Shown here: positions 50,707-59,420 of the stretch, in pieces
Layout: each line of letters begins with the position of its first letter
How positions within the stretch are numbered: position 1 is the stretch's first letter
Source of the DNA: Pseudomonas cremoris
Lineage (GTDB): Bacteria; Pseudomonadota; Gammaproteobacteria; Pseudomonadales; Pseudomonadaceae
Assembly: GCF_014230465.1 (NCBI RefSeq)
Contig: NZ_JAAXCY010000010.1
Span: forward strand, 1 to 64,000
DNA length: 64,000 nucleotides
Reading direction: 5' to 3'
Made by a program: the position numbers and the translations under genes
Notes under the pieces: generated by a model
What the model was told of the DNA's origin: nothing
Seen by the model: only the letters and a program-made list of their open reading frames with translations
The model's database searches: none

Positions 50707-50858
50707 TACTGGGGTGTTCGACAATTGGCCGTATCGGCTACGTGTGTTGGCTTGCCACCAATAGGTGACCGATCGGAGGCGGCAGGCTGTCCCGAGCGGA
50801 GCTTGCTAAATCGCCATGCAGTGCAAGTGTCGTAGCGGTAATAGGTGGCGTAGTTCAT
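50706..50858 (-). CDS. Leader ORF 2 of aroF, Tyr-rich, 50 aa
   Basis: Small ORF beginning MNYATYYRYDTCTAWRF: four tyrosine codons within the first nine, then Trp and Phe. SD AAGGA lies 8 bases upstream. It follows the terminator at 50902-50940 and ends at the base of the hairpin adjoining the aroF SD. Such codon runs are the hallmark of leader peptides on which ribosomes stall when the charged tRNA is short. The remaining 30 residues look unconstrained, which fits a sensing role rather than a functional protein. Confidence 0.6.
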   Translation of the reverse strand: MNYATYYRYDTCTAWRFSKLRSGQPAASDRSPIGGKPTHVADTANCRTPQ

Positions 50859-50901
50859 GTCGTGTGTCCTTAAAGTGTTCTTGCTGAATGTTATGAGGGC
50901 C

Positions 50902-50940
50902 TGAAAAAACAAAACCCCCGGTCGGGGAGCCGACCGGGGG
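50902..50940 (-). terminator. Attenuator terminator upstream of aroF
   Basis: CCCCCGGTCGG and CCGACCGGGGG form a perfect 11-bp stem with a 4-base loop. On the minus strand it is followed by TTTTGTTTTTT. It lies between leader ORF 1 and leader ORF 2. AGGGGT at 50961-50966 could pair with the ACCCC of the upstream arm as an antiterminator. Confidence 0.85.
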
Positions 50941-50992
50941 TTAGATTTCTCTGGTAGGCGACCCCTTGAGTAGTGGGCGCCGATTTCAGGTA

Positions 50993-51127
50993 TCAGGCGC
51001 GCCAGTGGCTAAACCAATACCCAAAATAAAAGTGTGCAGCTGCGCTCGAACCGTTCACACGGGTAGCCGGCACCGAGCGCGGGGCGCTGGCAGCAAGGCA
51101 AACCTGAGTGTGGGTGAGTTGCAACAT
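50993..51127 (-). CDS. Leader peptide 1 of aroF (FYFGYWF attenuator peptide), 44 aa
   Basis: ORF with a good SD (GGAG, 7 bases before the ATG) ending HFYFGYWFSHWRA: Phe, Tyr, Phe, Tyr, Trp, Phe and a second Trp in 10 codons, 30 codons after the start. The stop at 50993 is about 50 bases before the terminator stem, the classical geometry of an amino-acid attenuator: stalling on aromatic codons would free an antiterminator. The first 30 residues show no domain. I infer that it senses phenylalanine, tyrosine and tryptophan together. Confidence 0.75.
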   Translation of the reverse strand: MLQLTHTQVCLAASAPRSVPATRVNGSSAAAHFYFGYWFSHWRA

Positions 51128-51269
51128 GGTGTGTCTCCAAGTGATGGCGGTGAGCTTACTAGAGGCAGGCTGCAGGATTCAATCAGTAATTTCTATCGTG
51201 CAGGGGTACTCACCGCTATGGGTTGGGATAGGCTGATCACCCTTTGATCCTTATTGCCCGGACGCGACC

Positions 51270-52016
51270 ATGACTGCCTTGACCCTTGCTGCTGCCCAAT
51301 CCATCTCCATCGCGGGCGATGTACCGGCCAATATCCAGCAGCATTTGTTGTTGATGCGCGCTGCGGCTGAGCACGGTGTGCAGTTGCTAGTGTTTCCGGA
51401 GCTGTCGCTGACCGGCTATGAACCGTCCCTGGCTGGCGGTTTGGCAATTGTTCCAGAGGACGCGGTGCTGATGCCTTTGCGTGAGATGGCACGGGAACTT
51501 CAGTTGACTGCGGTGGTGGGGATGCCGATCCGGCTGGCATCGCAAGCCGGTGTTTTGATTGGCGCGCTGGTGCTGGGGGCGGACGGTTCCCTGGGGGTGT
51601 ACACCAAGCAGCACTTGCACCCTGGCGAAGAGGTGGCATTTGTTCCGGGGCAGGGTGGTGCAGCACTCCAATGGGGGGAGGATCGGATTGCGCTGGCGGT
51701 CTGCGCAGACTACTCCCATGGCAGCCACCCGCGCGCAGCGGCAGACTCGGGGGCTGGCGTGTATGCCGCCGGCGTGCTGATCAGTGAAGGTGGCTATGCC
51801 GCTGACGTCGCATTGCTTCAAGGCTACGCTTCAGAACACCAGATGCTCGTGCTGATGGCCAACCACGGCGGCCCTTCGGGCGGCTGGAAGTGCGCAGGGC
51901 GAAGTGCCATTTGGAATGCACAGGGTTTGATTGCTGCTGCTTCAGGGGTTGGCAATGCGTTGGTCATCGCTCATCGGGAGGGCGGACGCTGGACCGGGCG
52001 GCAGGTGGAAATTTGA
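51270..52016 (+). CDS. Nitrilase-superfamily carbon-nitrogen hydrolase
   Basis: A 248-aa C-N hydrolase with the whole catalytic triad: Glu44 (LLVFPELSLTGYEP), Lys113 (YTKQHLHPGEE) and Cys145 (ALAVCADYSHG). It would hydrolyse an amide or nitrile; the substrate branch is unclear. The GNAT gene follows by 18 bases, so the two are probably one transcript. Divergent from the aroF leader across about 140 bases. Confidence 0.87.
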   Translation: MTALTLAAAQSISIAGDVPANIQQHLLLMRAAAEHGVQLLVFPELSLTGYEPSLAGGLAIVPEDAVLMPLREMARELQLTAVVGMPIRLASQAGVLIGALVLGADGSLGVYTKQHLHPGEEVAFVPGQGGAALQWGEDRIALAVCADYSHGSHPRAAADSGAGVYAAGVLISEGGYAADVALLQGYASEHQMLVLMANHGGPSGGWKCAGRSAIWNAQGLIAAASGVGNALVIAHREGGRWTGRQVEI

Positions 52017-52034
52017 ACAGGAGGACGTAACGCA

Positions 52035-52475
52035 ATGGCCTTTCACTTGCGCGCGGCAACGGACCAGCACCGGTCGTTTGCGCGCACCCTGACCCGTCAA
52101 GCGATGAATCGCTACTACGAACACTACGGCTTCATTTGGTCGAACGACGGGTTCGACACCGCCTGGGCAAAGCGGGAAAGCTGGTTGATCTGTCGCGATG
52201 ACGAGGTGATAGGTTTCATCAGCCTGAGCCGGGACGACGATGCGTTGTTCATTCGCGAACTGCACCTGATCGAAGCATGCCGTGGGCAAGGGGCTGGTAG
52301 TTGGGTAATGGAACAGATGATCGACAAGGCCGGTAGGCTTGGCTTGGGGCTATTACGATTGACGGTGTTCAAGACCAATCCCGCCAAGAAGCTCTATCTG
52401 CGACAGGGGCTCAACATCGTCAGTGAAGAGAATTGCTTCTGGCAGATGGAGCGTATTTGTCAGCCACCCGACTAA
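52035..52475 (+). CDS. GNAT-family N-acetyltransferase
   Basis: A 146-aa GNAT protein: acetyl-CoA-binding motif A is IRELHLIEACRGQGAGSWVMEQMIDKAGRLGLGLLRLTVFKTNPAKKLYLRQGL split over residues about 75-130 (RGQGAG being the pyrophosphate loop). SD AGGAGG is present but about 10 bases away. Acceptor unknown; pairing with the C-N hydrolase suggests modification of a small amine. Confidence 0.85.
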   Translation: MAFHLRAATDQHRSFARTLTRQAMNRYYEHYGFIWSNDGFDTAWAKRESWLICRDDEVIGFISLSRDDDALFIRELHLIEACRGQGAGSWVMEQMIDKAGRLGLGLLRLTVFKTNPAKKLYLRQGLNIVSEENCFWQMERICQPPD

Positions 52476-52509
52476 AGCCTGCACAGTGCTCCAATTAGCG
52501 CATACTGCC

Positions 52510-52749
52510 TCAAGAAGTGGCTTGCGAACCGCTATGCCCGGCATCGGGTTCGTCCACGATAATCCCTTCCTTCATGCCCAGTAGGACCGCCACCTTATGG
52601 GCCTCCCCACGCCGTCCCTTTTTACGCCCAGCGAGCACTTGATAGGTGGTAGCCGGATCAACGCCATGTTCACGGGCGAATGCTTGAACTGACTTTCCTT
52701 GATGTTCCAGCCAGGCCTTGGCTTGTGCAGCAGTACGGATTCCGGGCAT
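52510..52749 (-). CDS. Small HTH DNA-binding protein (phage Cro/CII-like)
   Basis: A 79-aa protein with an HTH in residues about 20-55 (SVQAFAREHGVDPATTYQVLAGRKKGRRGEAHKVAVLLG), like small phage-type regulators. No SD is seen; three 10-base repeats lie directly before the ATG. It is divergent from an XRE repressor-like gene, an arrangement usual in phage switch regions, though no phage structural genes are here. Confidence 0.75.
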   Translation of the reverse strand: MPGIRTAAQAKAWLEHQGKSVQAFAREHGVDPATTYQVLAGRKKGRRGEAHKVAVLLGMKEGIIVDEPDAGHSGSQATS

Positions 52750-52750
52750 A

Positions 52751-52780
52751 GTTCAAAACCGTTCAAGTTCGTTTAACAAA
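52751..52780. promoter_or_regulatory. Three phased 10-base direct repeats between divergent HTH genes
   Basis: GTTCAAAACC, GTTCAAGTTC and GTTTAACAAA follow each other at exactly one helical turn, next to the start of the small HTH gene. They are likely operators for one of the two regulators. Confidence 0.55.
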
Positions 52781-52831
52781 GAGATGAGTGCGTCACCTTT
52801 TGGGGTGTGCAAAATAGGATAATACATCCAA

Positions 52832-53197
52832 ATGAGTGGAATTGGTTCGCGTTTGAGGCAAGAAAGGGAGCGACTTGGCCTGTCGCAAAAAAACTTTGGT
52901 GAGATAGGAGGCGTTGAAGCCAACGCACAAGGTAAATACGAAAGTGGAGGGCGAGCGCCTAAAGCCGACTACTTGTCTCGTGTCGCCGAAAGAGGTGTTG
53001 ATGTGTTGTATGTGTTAACCGGTACGGCAACACCGATTCAGTTGGAGAACCTGAGCCATATTGAAGAGAAAGTACTGGGCGACTATCGCGCGATGTTCAA
53101 GGAAGACCAGGATGCAATCCGCCGCCTGACGTCGACCCTGGCTGAACATTCCATTTCGCTGAATGGAAAAATCAAGCCGCAGTCTCAGGATTCCTGA
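52832..53197 (+). CDS. XRE-family repressor-like regulator
   Basis: A 121-aa protein with N-terminal XRE HTH (SRLRQERERLGLSQKNFGEIGGVEANAQGKYESGGRAPKADYLSRVAERGVDVLYVLTG, residues 5-65). This is the variant in phage-derived repressors with a short helical C-terminus. It is divergent from the small HTH gene and may autoregulate through the phased repeats. Codon use is less GC-biased than gacA next door. Confidence 0.82.
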   Translation: MSGIGSRLRQERERLGLSQKNFGEIGGVEANAQGKYESGGRAPKADYLSRVAERGVDVLYVLTGTATPIQLENLSHIEEKVLGDYRAMFKEDQDAIRRLTSTLAEHSISLNGKIKPQSQDS

Positions 53198-53348
53198 CCC
53201 ACTGCCCAGCAAATAGAGCCGTCCGCCAGTCGGCGGTTGGCGCCTGCGTATTCAAACTCTATTTATATGACGCTTGCAGCTAGGTCTGCGCCTTGGTTTT
53301 TTGCTAAGGTGTTCAGCAACCTATAAGACCATTTCGCGAGGTGTCTGC

Positions 53349-53990
53349 TTGATTAGGGTGCTAGTAGTCGATGACCATGATCTCGTTCGTACAGGCATTA
53401 CACGAATGCTGGCTGACATCGATGGCCTGCAAGTAGTCGGCCAGGCTGAGTCGGGTGAGGAATCCCTGATCAAGGCGCGGGAATTGAAGCCCGATGTGGT
53501 GCTGATGGACGTCAAGATGCCCGGAATCGGCGGTCTTGGCGCTACGACCAAGCTGTTGCGCAGCCACCCCGACATCAAAGTCGTGGTAGTAACCGTGTGC
53601 GAGGAAGACCCGTTTCCTACACGCCTTCTACAGGCGGGGGCGGCCGGTTACCTGACCAAGGGCGCCGGTTTGGCGGAGATGGTGCAGGCCATTCGCCTCG
53701 TGTTTGCCGGCCAGCGTTACATCAGTCCGCAGATTGCCCAGCAATTGGCCATCAAATCCTTCCAGCCCACTAGCGACTCGCCGTTCGATACGCTGTCGGA
53801 GCGGGAAATCCAGATCGCCTTGATGATCGTCGGTTGCCAGAAGGTACAGACCATCTCCGACAAGCTGTGCCTGTCGCCCAAGACCGTCAACACCTACCGC
53901 TATCGCATTTTCGAGAAGCTCGCCATCAGCAGTGATGTTGAATTGACCCTGCTCGCGGTGCGCCACGGCATGGTGGACGCCAGCGCCTGA
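53349..53990 (+). CDS. gacA: Global response regulator GacA
   Basis: NarL-type response regulator of 213 aa, partner of the GacS sensor, controlling the Rsm small RNAs and secondary metabolism. Acidic pair Asp8-Asp9, phospho-acceptor Asp54 (VLMDVKMPG), Lys near 103, and Lux[47 protein letters not shown]. The start is a TTG at 53349 with GAGG 8 bases upstream, as known for pseudomonad gacA. uvrC follows after one base, the conserved gacA-uvrC arrangement. Confidence 0.96.
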   Translation: MIRVLVVDDHDLVRTGITRMLADIDGLQVVGQAESGEESLIKARELKPDVVLMDVKMPGIGGLGATTKLLRSHPDIKVVVVTVCEEDPFPTRLLQAGAAGYLTKGAGLAEMVQAIRLVFAGQRYISPQIAQQLAIKSFQPTSDSPFDTLSEREIQIALMIVGCQKVQTISDKLCLSPKTVNTYRYRIFEKLAISSDVELTLLAVRHGMVDASA

Positions 53991-53991
53991 C

Positions 53992-55815
53992 ATGACCACA
54001 CCGTTTGATCCAAGTGCCTTCCTCTCAACCTGCAGTGGCCGCCCCGGCGTGTACCGCATGTTCGACAGCGAGGCACGCCTGCTTTATGTCGGCAAAGCCA
54101 AGAACCTGAAGAACCGCCTGTCGAGCTACTTTCGCAAGAGCGGCCTCGCGCCCAAGACGGCTGCGTTGGTGGCGCGTATCGCCCAGGTCGAAACCACCAT
54201 CACCGCCAATGAAACCGAGGCGCTGCTGCTTGAGCAGACGCTGATCAAGGAATGGCGGCCGCCCTACAACATCCTGCTGCGTGACGACAAATCCTACCCT
54301 TACGTGTTTTTGTCCGACGGCAACTTCCCACGACTGAGCATTCACCGTGGTGCGAAGAAGCAGAAGGGCAAGTATTTCGGTCCCTATCCCAGTGCCGGCG
54401 CAATCCGCGAAAGCCTGAGCCTGCTGCAGAAGACTTTTTTTGTACGCCAGTGCGAAGACAGCTTCTTCAAGAACCGCACCCGGCCGTGCCTGCAATACCA
54501 GATCAAACGTTGCAAGGCGCCGTGCGTGGGGTTGGTTGAACCGGCGGAGTACGCCGAGGATGTGCGCCATTCGGTGATGTTCCTCGAAGGCCGCAGCAAT
54601 GCGCTTACCGATGAACTCTCGGGCGCCATGGAGCAGGCGGCCAGCACCTTGGACTTCGAGCGCGCAGCCGAACTGCGTGACCAGATCTCCCTGCTGCGCC
54701 GTGTCCAGGACCAGCAAAGCATGGAAGGCGGCACCGGCGATGTTGATGTGATCGCCGCGTTCGTCAACCCGGGCGGCGCTTGTGTGCACCTGATCAGCGT
54801 GCGTGGCGGGCGAGTGCTGGGCAGCAAGAACTTTTTCCCGCAGACCGGTATCGACGAAGAAGTGGCCGAAGTGATGGCTGCGTTCCTTGGCCAGTATTAC
54901 GTCAGCAGCCCCGAGCGCGACCTGCCGTCAGAGCTGATCGTCAACGTGGTGCACGAAGACTTCCCTACGCTGATCGAAGCGATTCACGAGTTGCGCGGCC
55001 GCGAGCTGGACATCAGCCACCGCGTACGCGGCACTCGTGCCCGCTGGCAGCAACTGGCGGTGACCAACGCCGAGCAGGCCCTGAGCGCCCGCCTGGCCAA
55101 TCGACAGCATGTCGCCGCACGCTTTGATGCCCTGGCCGAAGTCCTCAACCTGGACGAGCCGCCACAGCGCCTGGAGTGCTACGACATCAGCCACTCCAGC
55201 GGCGAAGCCACGGTGGCGTCCTGCGTAGTGTTTGGGCCGGAAGGGCCGATCAAGTCCGATTATCGGCGCTACAACATTGAAGGCGTCATCGCTGGCGACG
55301 ATTACGCCGCCATGCACCAGGCCCTCACGCGGCGTTTCAGCAAGCTGAAGGACGGCGAGGGCAAGCTGCCGGATATCCTGCTGGTGGACGGCGGCAAGGG
55401 CCAGCTGTCCATGGCCCGCGACGTACTCAACGAACTGGCAGTGCCCGACCTGATCCTGCTTGGCGTGGCCAAGGGCGCCACGCGTAAAGCTGGTTTCGAG
55501 ACGTTGTACTTGAATGATGCCGCCCATGAGTTCACCTTGAAGGGCGACTCACCCGCGCTGCATCTGATCCAGCAGATTCGCGACGAGGCTCACCGTTTTG
55601 CCATTACCGGCCACCGTGCGCGGCGTGGCAAAACCCGGCGAACCTCAACCCTGGAAGGGGTGGCGGGCGTCGGGCCGACACGCCGTCGTGACTTGCTTAA
55701 ACATTTTGGTGGCTTGCAGGAGCTATCCCGTGCCAGCATTGACGAAATAGCCAAAGCTCCCGGTATCAGTAAAAAGCTCGCTGAACTGATTTATGCGAAT
55801 CTGCATAGCGAATAG
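53992..55815 (+). CDS. uvrC: Excinuclease ABC subunit C
   Basis: Nucleotide excision repair endonuclease of 607 aa. GIY-YIG domain at residues about 15-95 ([29 protein letters not shown]) makes the 3' cut. Then come the Cys-rich [15 protein letters not shown] segment, a UVR motif ([17 protein letters not shown]), the RNase-H-like 5' nuclease ([33 protein letters not shown]) and a C-terminal HhH pair. Complete. Cotranscribed with gacA. Confidence 0.97.
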   Translation: MTTPFDPSAFLSTCSGRPGVYRMFDSEARLLYVGKAKNLKNRLSSYFRKSGLAPKTAALVARIAQVETTITANETEALLLEQTLIKEWRPPYNILLRDDKSYPYVFLSDGNFPRLSIHRGAKKQKGKYFGPYPSAGAIRESLSLLQKTFFVRQCEDSFFKNRTRPCLQYQIKRCKAPCVGLVEPAEYAEDVRHSVMFLEGRSNALTDELSGAMEQAASTLDFERAAELRDQISLLRRVQDQQSMEGGTGDVDVIAAFVNPGGACVHLISVRGGRVLGSKNFFPQTGIDEEVAEVMAAFLGQYYVSSPERDLPSELIVNVVHEDFPTLIEAIHELRGRELDISHRVRGTRARWQQLAVTNAEQALSARLANRQHVAARFDALAEVLNLDEPPQRLECYDISHSSGEATVASCVVFGPEGPIKSDYRRYNIEGVIAGDDYAAMHQALTRRFSKLKDGEGKLPDILLVDGGKGQLSMARDVLNELAVPDLILLGVAKGATRKAGFETLYLNDAAHEFTLKGDSPALHLIQQIRDEAHRFAITGHRARRGKTRRTSTLEGVAGVGPTRRRDLLKHFGGLQELSRASIDEIAKAPGISKKLAELIYANLHSE

Positions 55816-55847
55816 AATGCCTTTCCACCTCGTAGCCAGTTGTGCCG

Positions 55848-56408
55848 ATGAATATCCCTAATCTGATCACCGTTCTACGCGTCCTGCTTATTCCGATTTT
55901 CATTCTGCTGTTCTATTTGCCATATGAATGGAGCTATGCCGCCTCGAGTTCGGTGTTCGCCTTCGCCGCCGCCACCGACTGGCTCGACGGCTACCTGGCG
56001 CGCCGCCTGGAGCAGAGCACGCCGTTCGGCGCGTTCCTGGACCCGGTGGCCGACAAACTCATGGTGGCCGTCGCCCTCGTCCTGCTGGTACAGGAACACG
56101 GCAACCTGTGGCTGACCCTGCCGGCCGCCGTGATCATCGGCCGCGAGATCGTCGTCTCGGCCCTGCGCGAATGGATGGCCGAAATCGGCGCCCGTGCCCA
56201 CGTAGCCGTGTCCAACATGGGCAAGTGGAAAACCGCTGCGCAAATGCTCGCATTGGTGATCCTGCTGGCCAACCCTTCGGACTTCTCCTTCTGGGTCCTG
56301 ACGGGCTACGCCTTGCTGCTGATCGCGGCAGGCCTGACGTTGTGGTCTATGCTCCAGTATTTGCGCGCTGCCTGGCCTCATTTGCGCACCACCGTCGAAA
56401 AGAAATAA
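55848..56408 (+). CDS. pgsA: CDP-diacylglycerol-glycerol-3-phosphate 3-phosphatidyltransferase
   Basis: Inner-membrane enzyme of 186 aa making phosphatidylglycerol phosphate. The CDP-alcohol phosphotransferase motif D-G-x2-A-R-x8-G-x3-D-x3-D is intact in [20 protein letters not shown] and the following LDPVADK. Five to six helices. ATG 55848 is chosen to match PgsA ([11 protein letters not shown]); a GTG two codons earlier is in frame. It follows uvrC by 32 bases and precedes tRNA-Gly. Confidence 0.96.
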   Translation: MNIPNLITVLRVLLIPIFILLFYLPYEWSYAASSSVFAFAAATDWLDGYLARRLEQSTPFGAFLDPVADKLMVAVALVLLVQEHGNLWLTLPAAVIIGREIVVSALREWMAEIGARAHVAVSNMGKWKTAAQMLALVILLANPSDFSFWVLTGYALLLIAAGLTLWSMLQYLRAAWPHLRTTVEKK

Positions 56409-56468
56409 AACTTTTTTGAATCAAGAGGTTGACGGGTTCTGAGATTTCTATAGAATGCGCATCACCAA

Positions 56469-56544
<76 letters not shown>

Positions 56545-56586
56545 AATATGGATTTACAGAGTTTCATGAAATTCTGTAGATCATCG

Positions 56587-56611
56587 AAAAAGACGCTTAG
56601 GCGTCTTTTTT
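56587..56611 (+). terminator. Rho-independent terminator after tRNA-Gly
   Basis: AAAAAGACGC pairs with GCGTCTTTTT around TTAG and runs into a further T. It works for the tRNA transcript and, being symmetric, also for minus-strand transcripts. Confidence 0.9.
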
Positions 56612-56740
56612 CGTTTCTGCACGATTTACCGAAATTTCCCTCCAGTTGCGAATTTTAAATTCATTTTCAAGCTCATAGAAACCGGACTGCGGGCACAGCT
56701 GTTTTCGGATAGAGCGCGCCTGCCCGATATCGATATACAT
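56597..56740 (-). CDS. Small ORF, 47 aa, ending in the terminator
   Basis: ATG 56740 has a strong GAGGAG 6-7 bases upstream. The product starts MYIDIGQARSIRKQLCPQSG and ends with the charged tail RAETKKDA; its TAA lies in the terminator loop. No domain recognised. The 5' position next to an Rhs remnant suggests a leftover accessory or immunity gene, or a truncated reading frame. Confidence 0.4.
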   Translation of the reverse strand: MYIDIGQARSIRKQLCPQSGFYELENEFKIRNWREISVNRAETKKDA

Positions 56741-56779
56741 CTCCTCGAGACTATCAGGCGTGAGGTGTACTCATGGCCT

Positions 56780-57140
56780 TAGCCAGGCCTCCCTCAGCGT
56801 AATAGATCTCTTCCCGCGACTGATGAATTGGCCTTGGGCATCGTTGGTATAGTCGAGCCGTTGTCGGCGTTGTCGTAGGCATATTCGGTCACGCCATCAT
56901 CGGTGCGTTTTCGGATCAAGCGGTCGAGGGCGTCACGCTCGAAATGGTACGCCAATGGAGTGTGTACTTCGGCGCTGTCCTTGCCATCCAGATCAGGCTC
57001 GCCACGCGGCGCGGGGACATGGTGGATACCGGTGACATCGTCCAACGGGTTGTAGTCGTAAATGCGTCCGCTACTATCCAGGTCCTGTCGGGTCAGCCGG
57101 TAGTCGGTGAGACCATTTTCGGAGTGTTTTTGGGTCAAAT
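56780..57140 (-). pseudogene. Rhs/YD-repeat remnant
   Basis: About 100 codons of Rhs repeat sequence (GRIYDYNPLDDVTGIHHVPAPRGEPD, then AYHFERDALDRLIRKRTDDGVTEYAYDNADN). Then a frame change near 56860: the expected continuation (LDYTNDAQGQF) is in another frame. Neither a proper start nor the rest of the Rhs shell is present. This is the C-terminal-repeat part of a once full-length toxin gene. Confidence 0.75.
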
Positions 57141-57187
57141 CGCGTTTCCAGTCGCAGGTTTATCGAGGGAAGGAAAGATGAGCGCCA

Positions 57188-57832
57188 TCAGGGCGCTGTC
57201 CTCGATTCCAGATCAATATTTGCGGGCCACCGCACTTTGGGGGCTAAGCGGCGGGCGAGGTTGAAGGTCACGGTTTCGTTGTTCCAGTCGTGAGGTGGGC
57301 GGGGAAAGGTGGGCAGGGCGTGCGGGCCTTGTTGCATGAACAGTTGGGCCATGGCCCAGTACATTTCGCCTTGCTGGATTTCGTGGGCGAAATGAAAGCG
57401 ATCGATCACCTGGTGGGTGCCCGGTTTCACTACGGCGAGGGTGACGGTTTCGATGAGGCCGCCGCTGCCCATGGGGCCGTATACGCTGCAGGCTTCGGCG
57501 CGCAGGTCATCCCAGTCATAGACTTCAGCGCGTATGCCCCATGCGGTGCGGCTGAAGGGTCTGAGGCCGTTACGGTGGAAGCGGTAGACGTAGACTTTGC
57601 GTCGTAGGCGGTTGAAGCGGATGGGCTCGTCGCGTGGAGCTGCGATGTCCATACGCCATAAGTAGGTTGCGAGCCATATGCCAATACCGATTACGGTTAG
57701 CTCCAAGATTATAAGTAACAGAGGTGAGGGTGCTGGAGTTCTGGCATGGACCATAGTTTGGAAAGTTGCGAAGAAAATGACCATTGCAAATATGGATGAC
57801 CGATGATGGCGAGCGGGTGCTTCGTTGGGCAC
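57188..57832 (-). pseudogene. DUF6708 protein, N-terminally truncated
   Basis: The frame gives up to 214 aa. After a hydrophobic helix (LLLIILELTVIGIGIWLATYLW) it reads PRDEPIRFNRLRRKVYVYRFH, then WDDLRAEACSVYGPMGSGGL and MAQLFMQQGPHALPTFPRPPHDWNN, which I recognise as DUF6708, a family found beside Rhs and T6SS effectors. Full-length members carry roughly 100 further N-terminal residues. Here the first 16 codons (57832-57785) are antisense to LysR coding sequence, so the true 5' end is lost. Function unknown; possibly immunity or delivery. Confidence 0.7.
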
Positions 57833-58515
57833 AAACGCTCCTCCACCAAGTGGGGCAATTGGAGGCGCAAATCGATGCCTTGCATGATGACCCCGTGGGG
57901 CTTTTGCGGGTGGTGAGCAGTCCGGGACTGGGACGCCGAATGGTCGCCCCCGCGCTCGCTGAATTGGGGCGGCTTTACCCTGCGCTTGACGTGCGCCTGG
58001 ACATTCGTCATCAGCTCGTCAATCTCTTGGAGGAAGGGGTGGACCTGGATGTGCGAGTGGGCAACGACATTGCCCCGCACTTCATCGCTAAACCGTTGGT
58101 AGCCAACCGGCGGGTGCTCTGCGCCAGCCCTCGCTATCTGGAAGCCCACGGAACGCCTGGAACCCTGGCTGATCTGGGTCATCACGATTGCCTGGTGATC
58201 AAGGAGCGCGACCATCCCTTCGGTGTCTGGGAGTTAACGGGACCACGAGGCGTTGAAACGGCAAAAGTGACAGGCAGCTTCTCCACCAATAACGGTGAAA
58301 TCGCCCGGCACTGGTGCCTGGACGGTCGCGGCGTGCTGTTGCGATCAATGTGGGACATCAACGACGACCTGAAGCAGGGAAGGCTCCTGCAGGTGCTGCC
58401 GGATTATTACCAGCCTGCGGACATCTGGGCCGTTCATTGCTCGCCGCTACTGACGTCGGCGAAAGTCAGGGTCGCTGTGGATTTTTTGCAGAAGTATTTT
58501 CGTGAGCGGGCGTAG
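57784..58515 (+). pseudogene. LysR-family regulator lacking its DNA-binding domain
   Basis: The frame begins abruptly at TDDGERVLRWAQTLLHQVG, which in LysR proteins lies at about residue 58-75. The linker helix and the whole effector domain follow (GLLRVVSSPGLGRRMVAPALAEL to the C-terminal FLQKYF). The winged HTH is absent and no start signal is seen (TTG 57784 or ATG 57796 without SD). It is the remains of a normal gene cut at the junction with the DUF6708 sequence, probably not functional as a regulator. Confidence 0.8.
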
Positions 58516-58646
58516 TAAACACCCTTCAGGAAAATGACAAGGGCAGATTAAAAACACACTTTGATTTTCTAAGCGCCTCAAGAGTGGTGTTGTAGACTTT
58601 TGGGTCAGGCAGTGCTTAAGCGAACTTTGCGTTTTTCACAAAAAGT

Positions 58647-59303
58647 TCAGTCGTTTATTTGTACGATGCCCTCGCGGACTGCAAACATCACCAAACTGGC
58701 GACATCGTGAATATGTAGCCGGTGCATGATCTGAGAGCGATGGGCCTCGATCGTTTTGATACTTAACCGCAGCCCTTGCGCAATAGTGCGTGTCGTTTCA
58801 CCCCGGGCGATCAATCGGAGTATTTCGAGTTGGCGCACGGTCAGTTTTGAATGCGAGACATGTTTTGTTTCTTCACGCGATTGTTTTACTGCCTGATTGA
58901 CCACCAGTGAAACTACCGGAACCGACAGGTATTGGCTGCCGCCCCGCAGGGCCTCCAGGGCCAGGTCAAGCTCCAGCACGCTTGCGCTTTTCAACAGATA
59001 GCCTTTTGTACCGAGTTGCAGACATTGCATCACAAAGCTTGAATCCTTGTGGATTGATATCATCAAGACCCGACTAGTGGGTGCGTGGATCGACAGGCTT
59101 TTGAGTACTTTCAGGCAGGCCACACGTTCAATATCCATATCAAACAGAATAATGTCGGGCTGCCAATGCGTTGCGAGTTCCAGGAGTGAGTGTTCATGGT
59201 CGGCTTCTGCAATCACTTCGTAGTGTTCTTTTTGCTCCAGTAATGCGCGCAGGCCGGCGCGTAACAATGGATATATATTGGCTACAAGAATTCGACAACG
59301 CAT
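58647..59303 (-). CDS. LuxR/NarL-type response regulator with atypical receiver
   Basis: A 218-aa protein: receiver domain with phospho-acceptor Asp55 (ILFDMDIER) and Lys near 103 (GYLLKSAS), but the usual acidic pair is Ala8-Asn9 (ILVANIYPLLRAG), so Mg-dependent phosphorylation may be impaired. C-terminal LuxR HTH: LTVRQLEILRLIARGETTRTIAQGLRLSIKTIEAHRSQIMHRL. It lies 117 bases downstream of cheB on the same strand and may belong to the chemosensory operon. Start at 59303 by domain position; the SD is weak. Confidence 0.82.
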   Translation of the reverse strand: MRCRILVANIYPLLRAGLRALLEQKEHYEVIAEADHEHSLLELATHWQPDIILFDMDIERVACLKVLKSLSIHAPTSRVLMISIHKDSSFVMQCLQLGTKGYLLKSASVLELDLALEALRGGSQYLSVPVVSLVVNQAVKQSREETKHVSHSKLTVRQLEILRLIARGETTRTIAQGLRLSIKTIEAHRSQIMHRLHIHDVASLVMFAVREGIVQIND

Positions 59304-59420
59304 AGGCTTCAGCCCAAATCGCAGAGAACGGGAGGCAGCGTTTATCTCGCTGCAGTGATTGACGGTGTAGTGTCCGTGCCCGCTTGGGGGAACGCGCAAG
59401 TCGTGAAGTGTGAAGATTTT

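Noticed and set aside
56597..57832. A complete genomic island with integrase at tRNA-Gly
   Set aside because: No integrase, no direct repeat of the tRNA 3' end that I could find, and only fragments of Rhs-type genes; it is a remnant.
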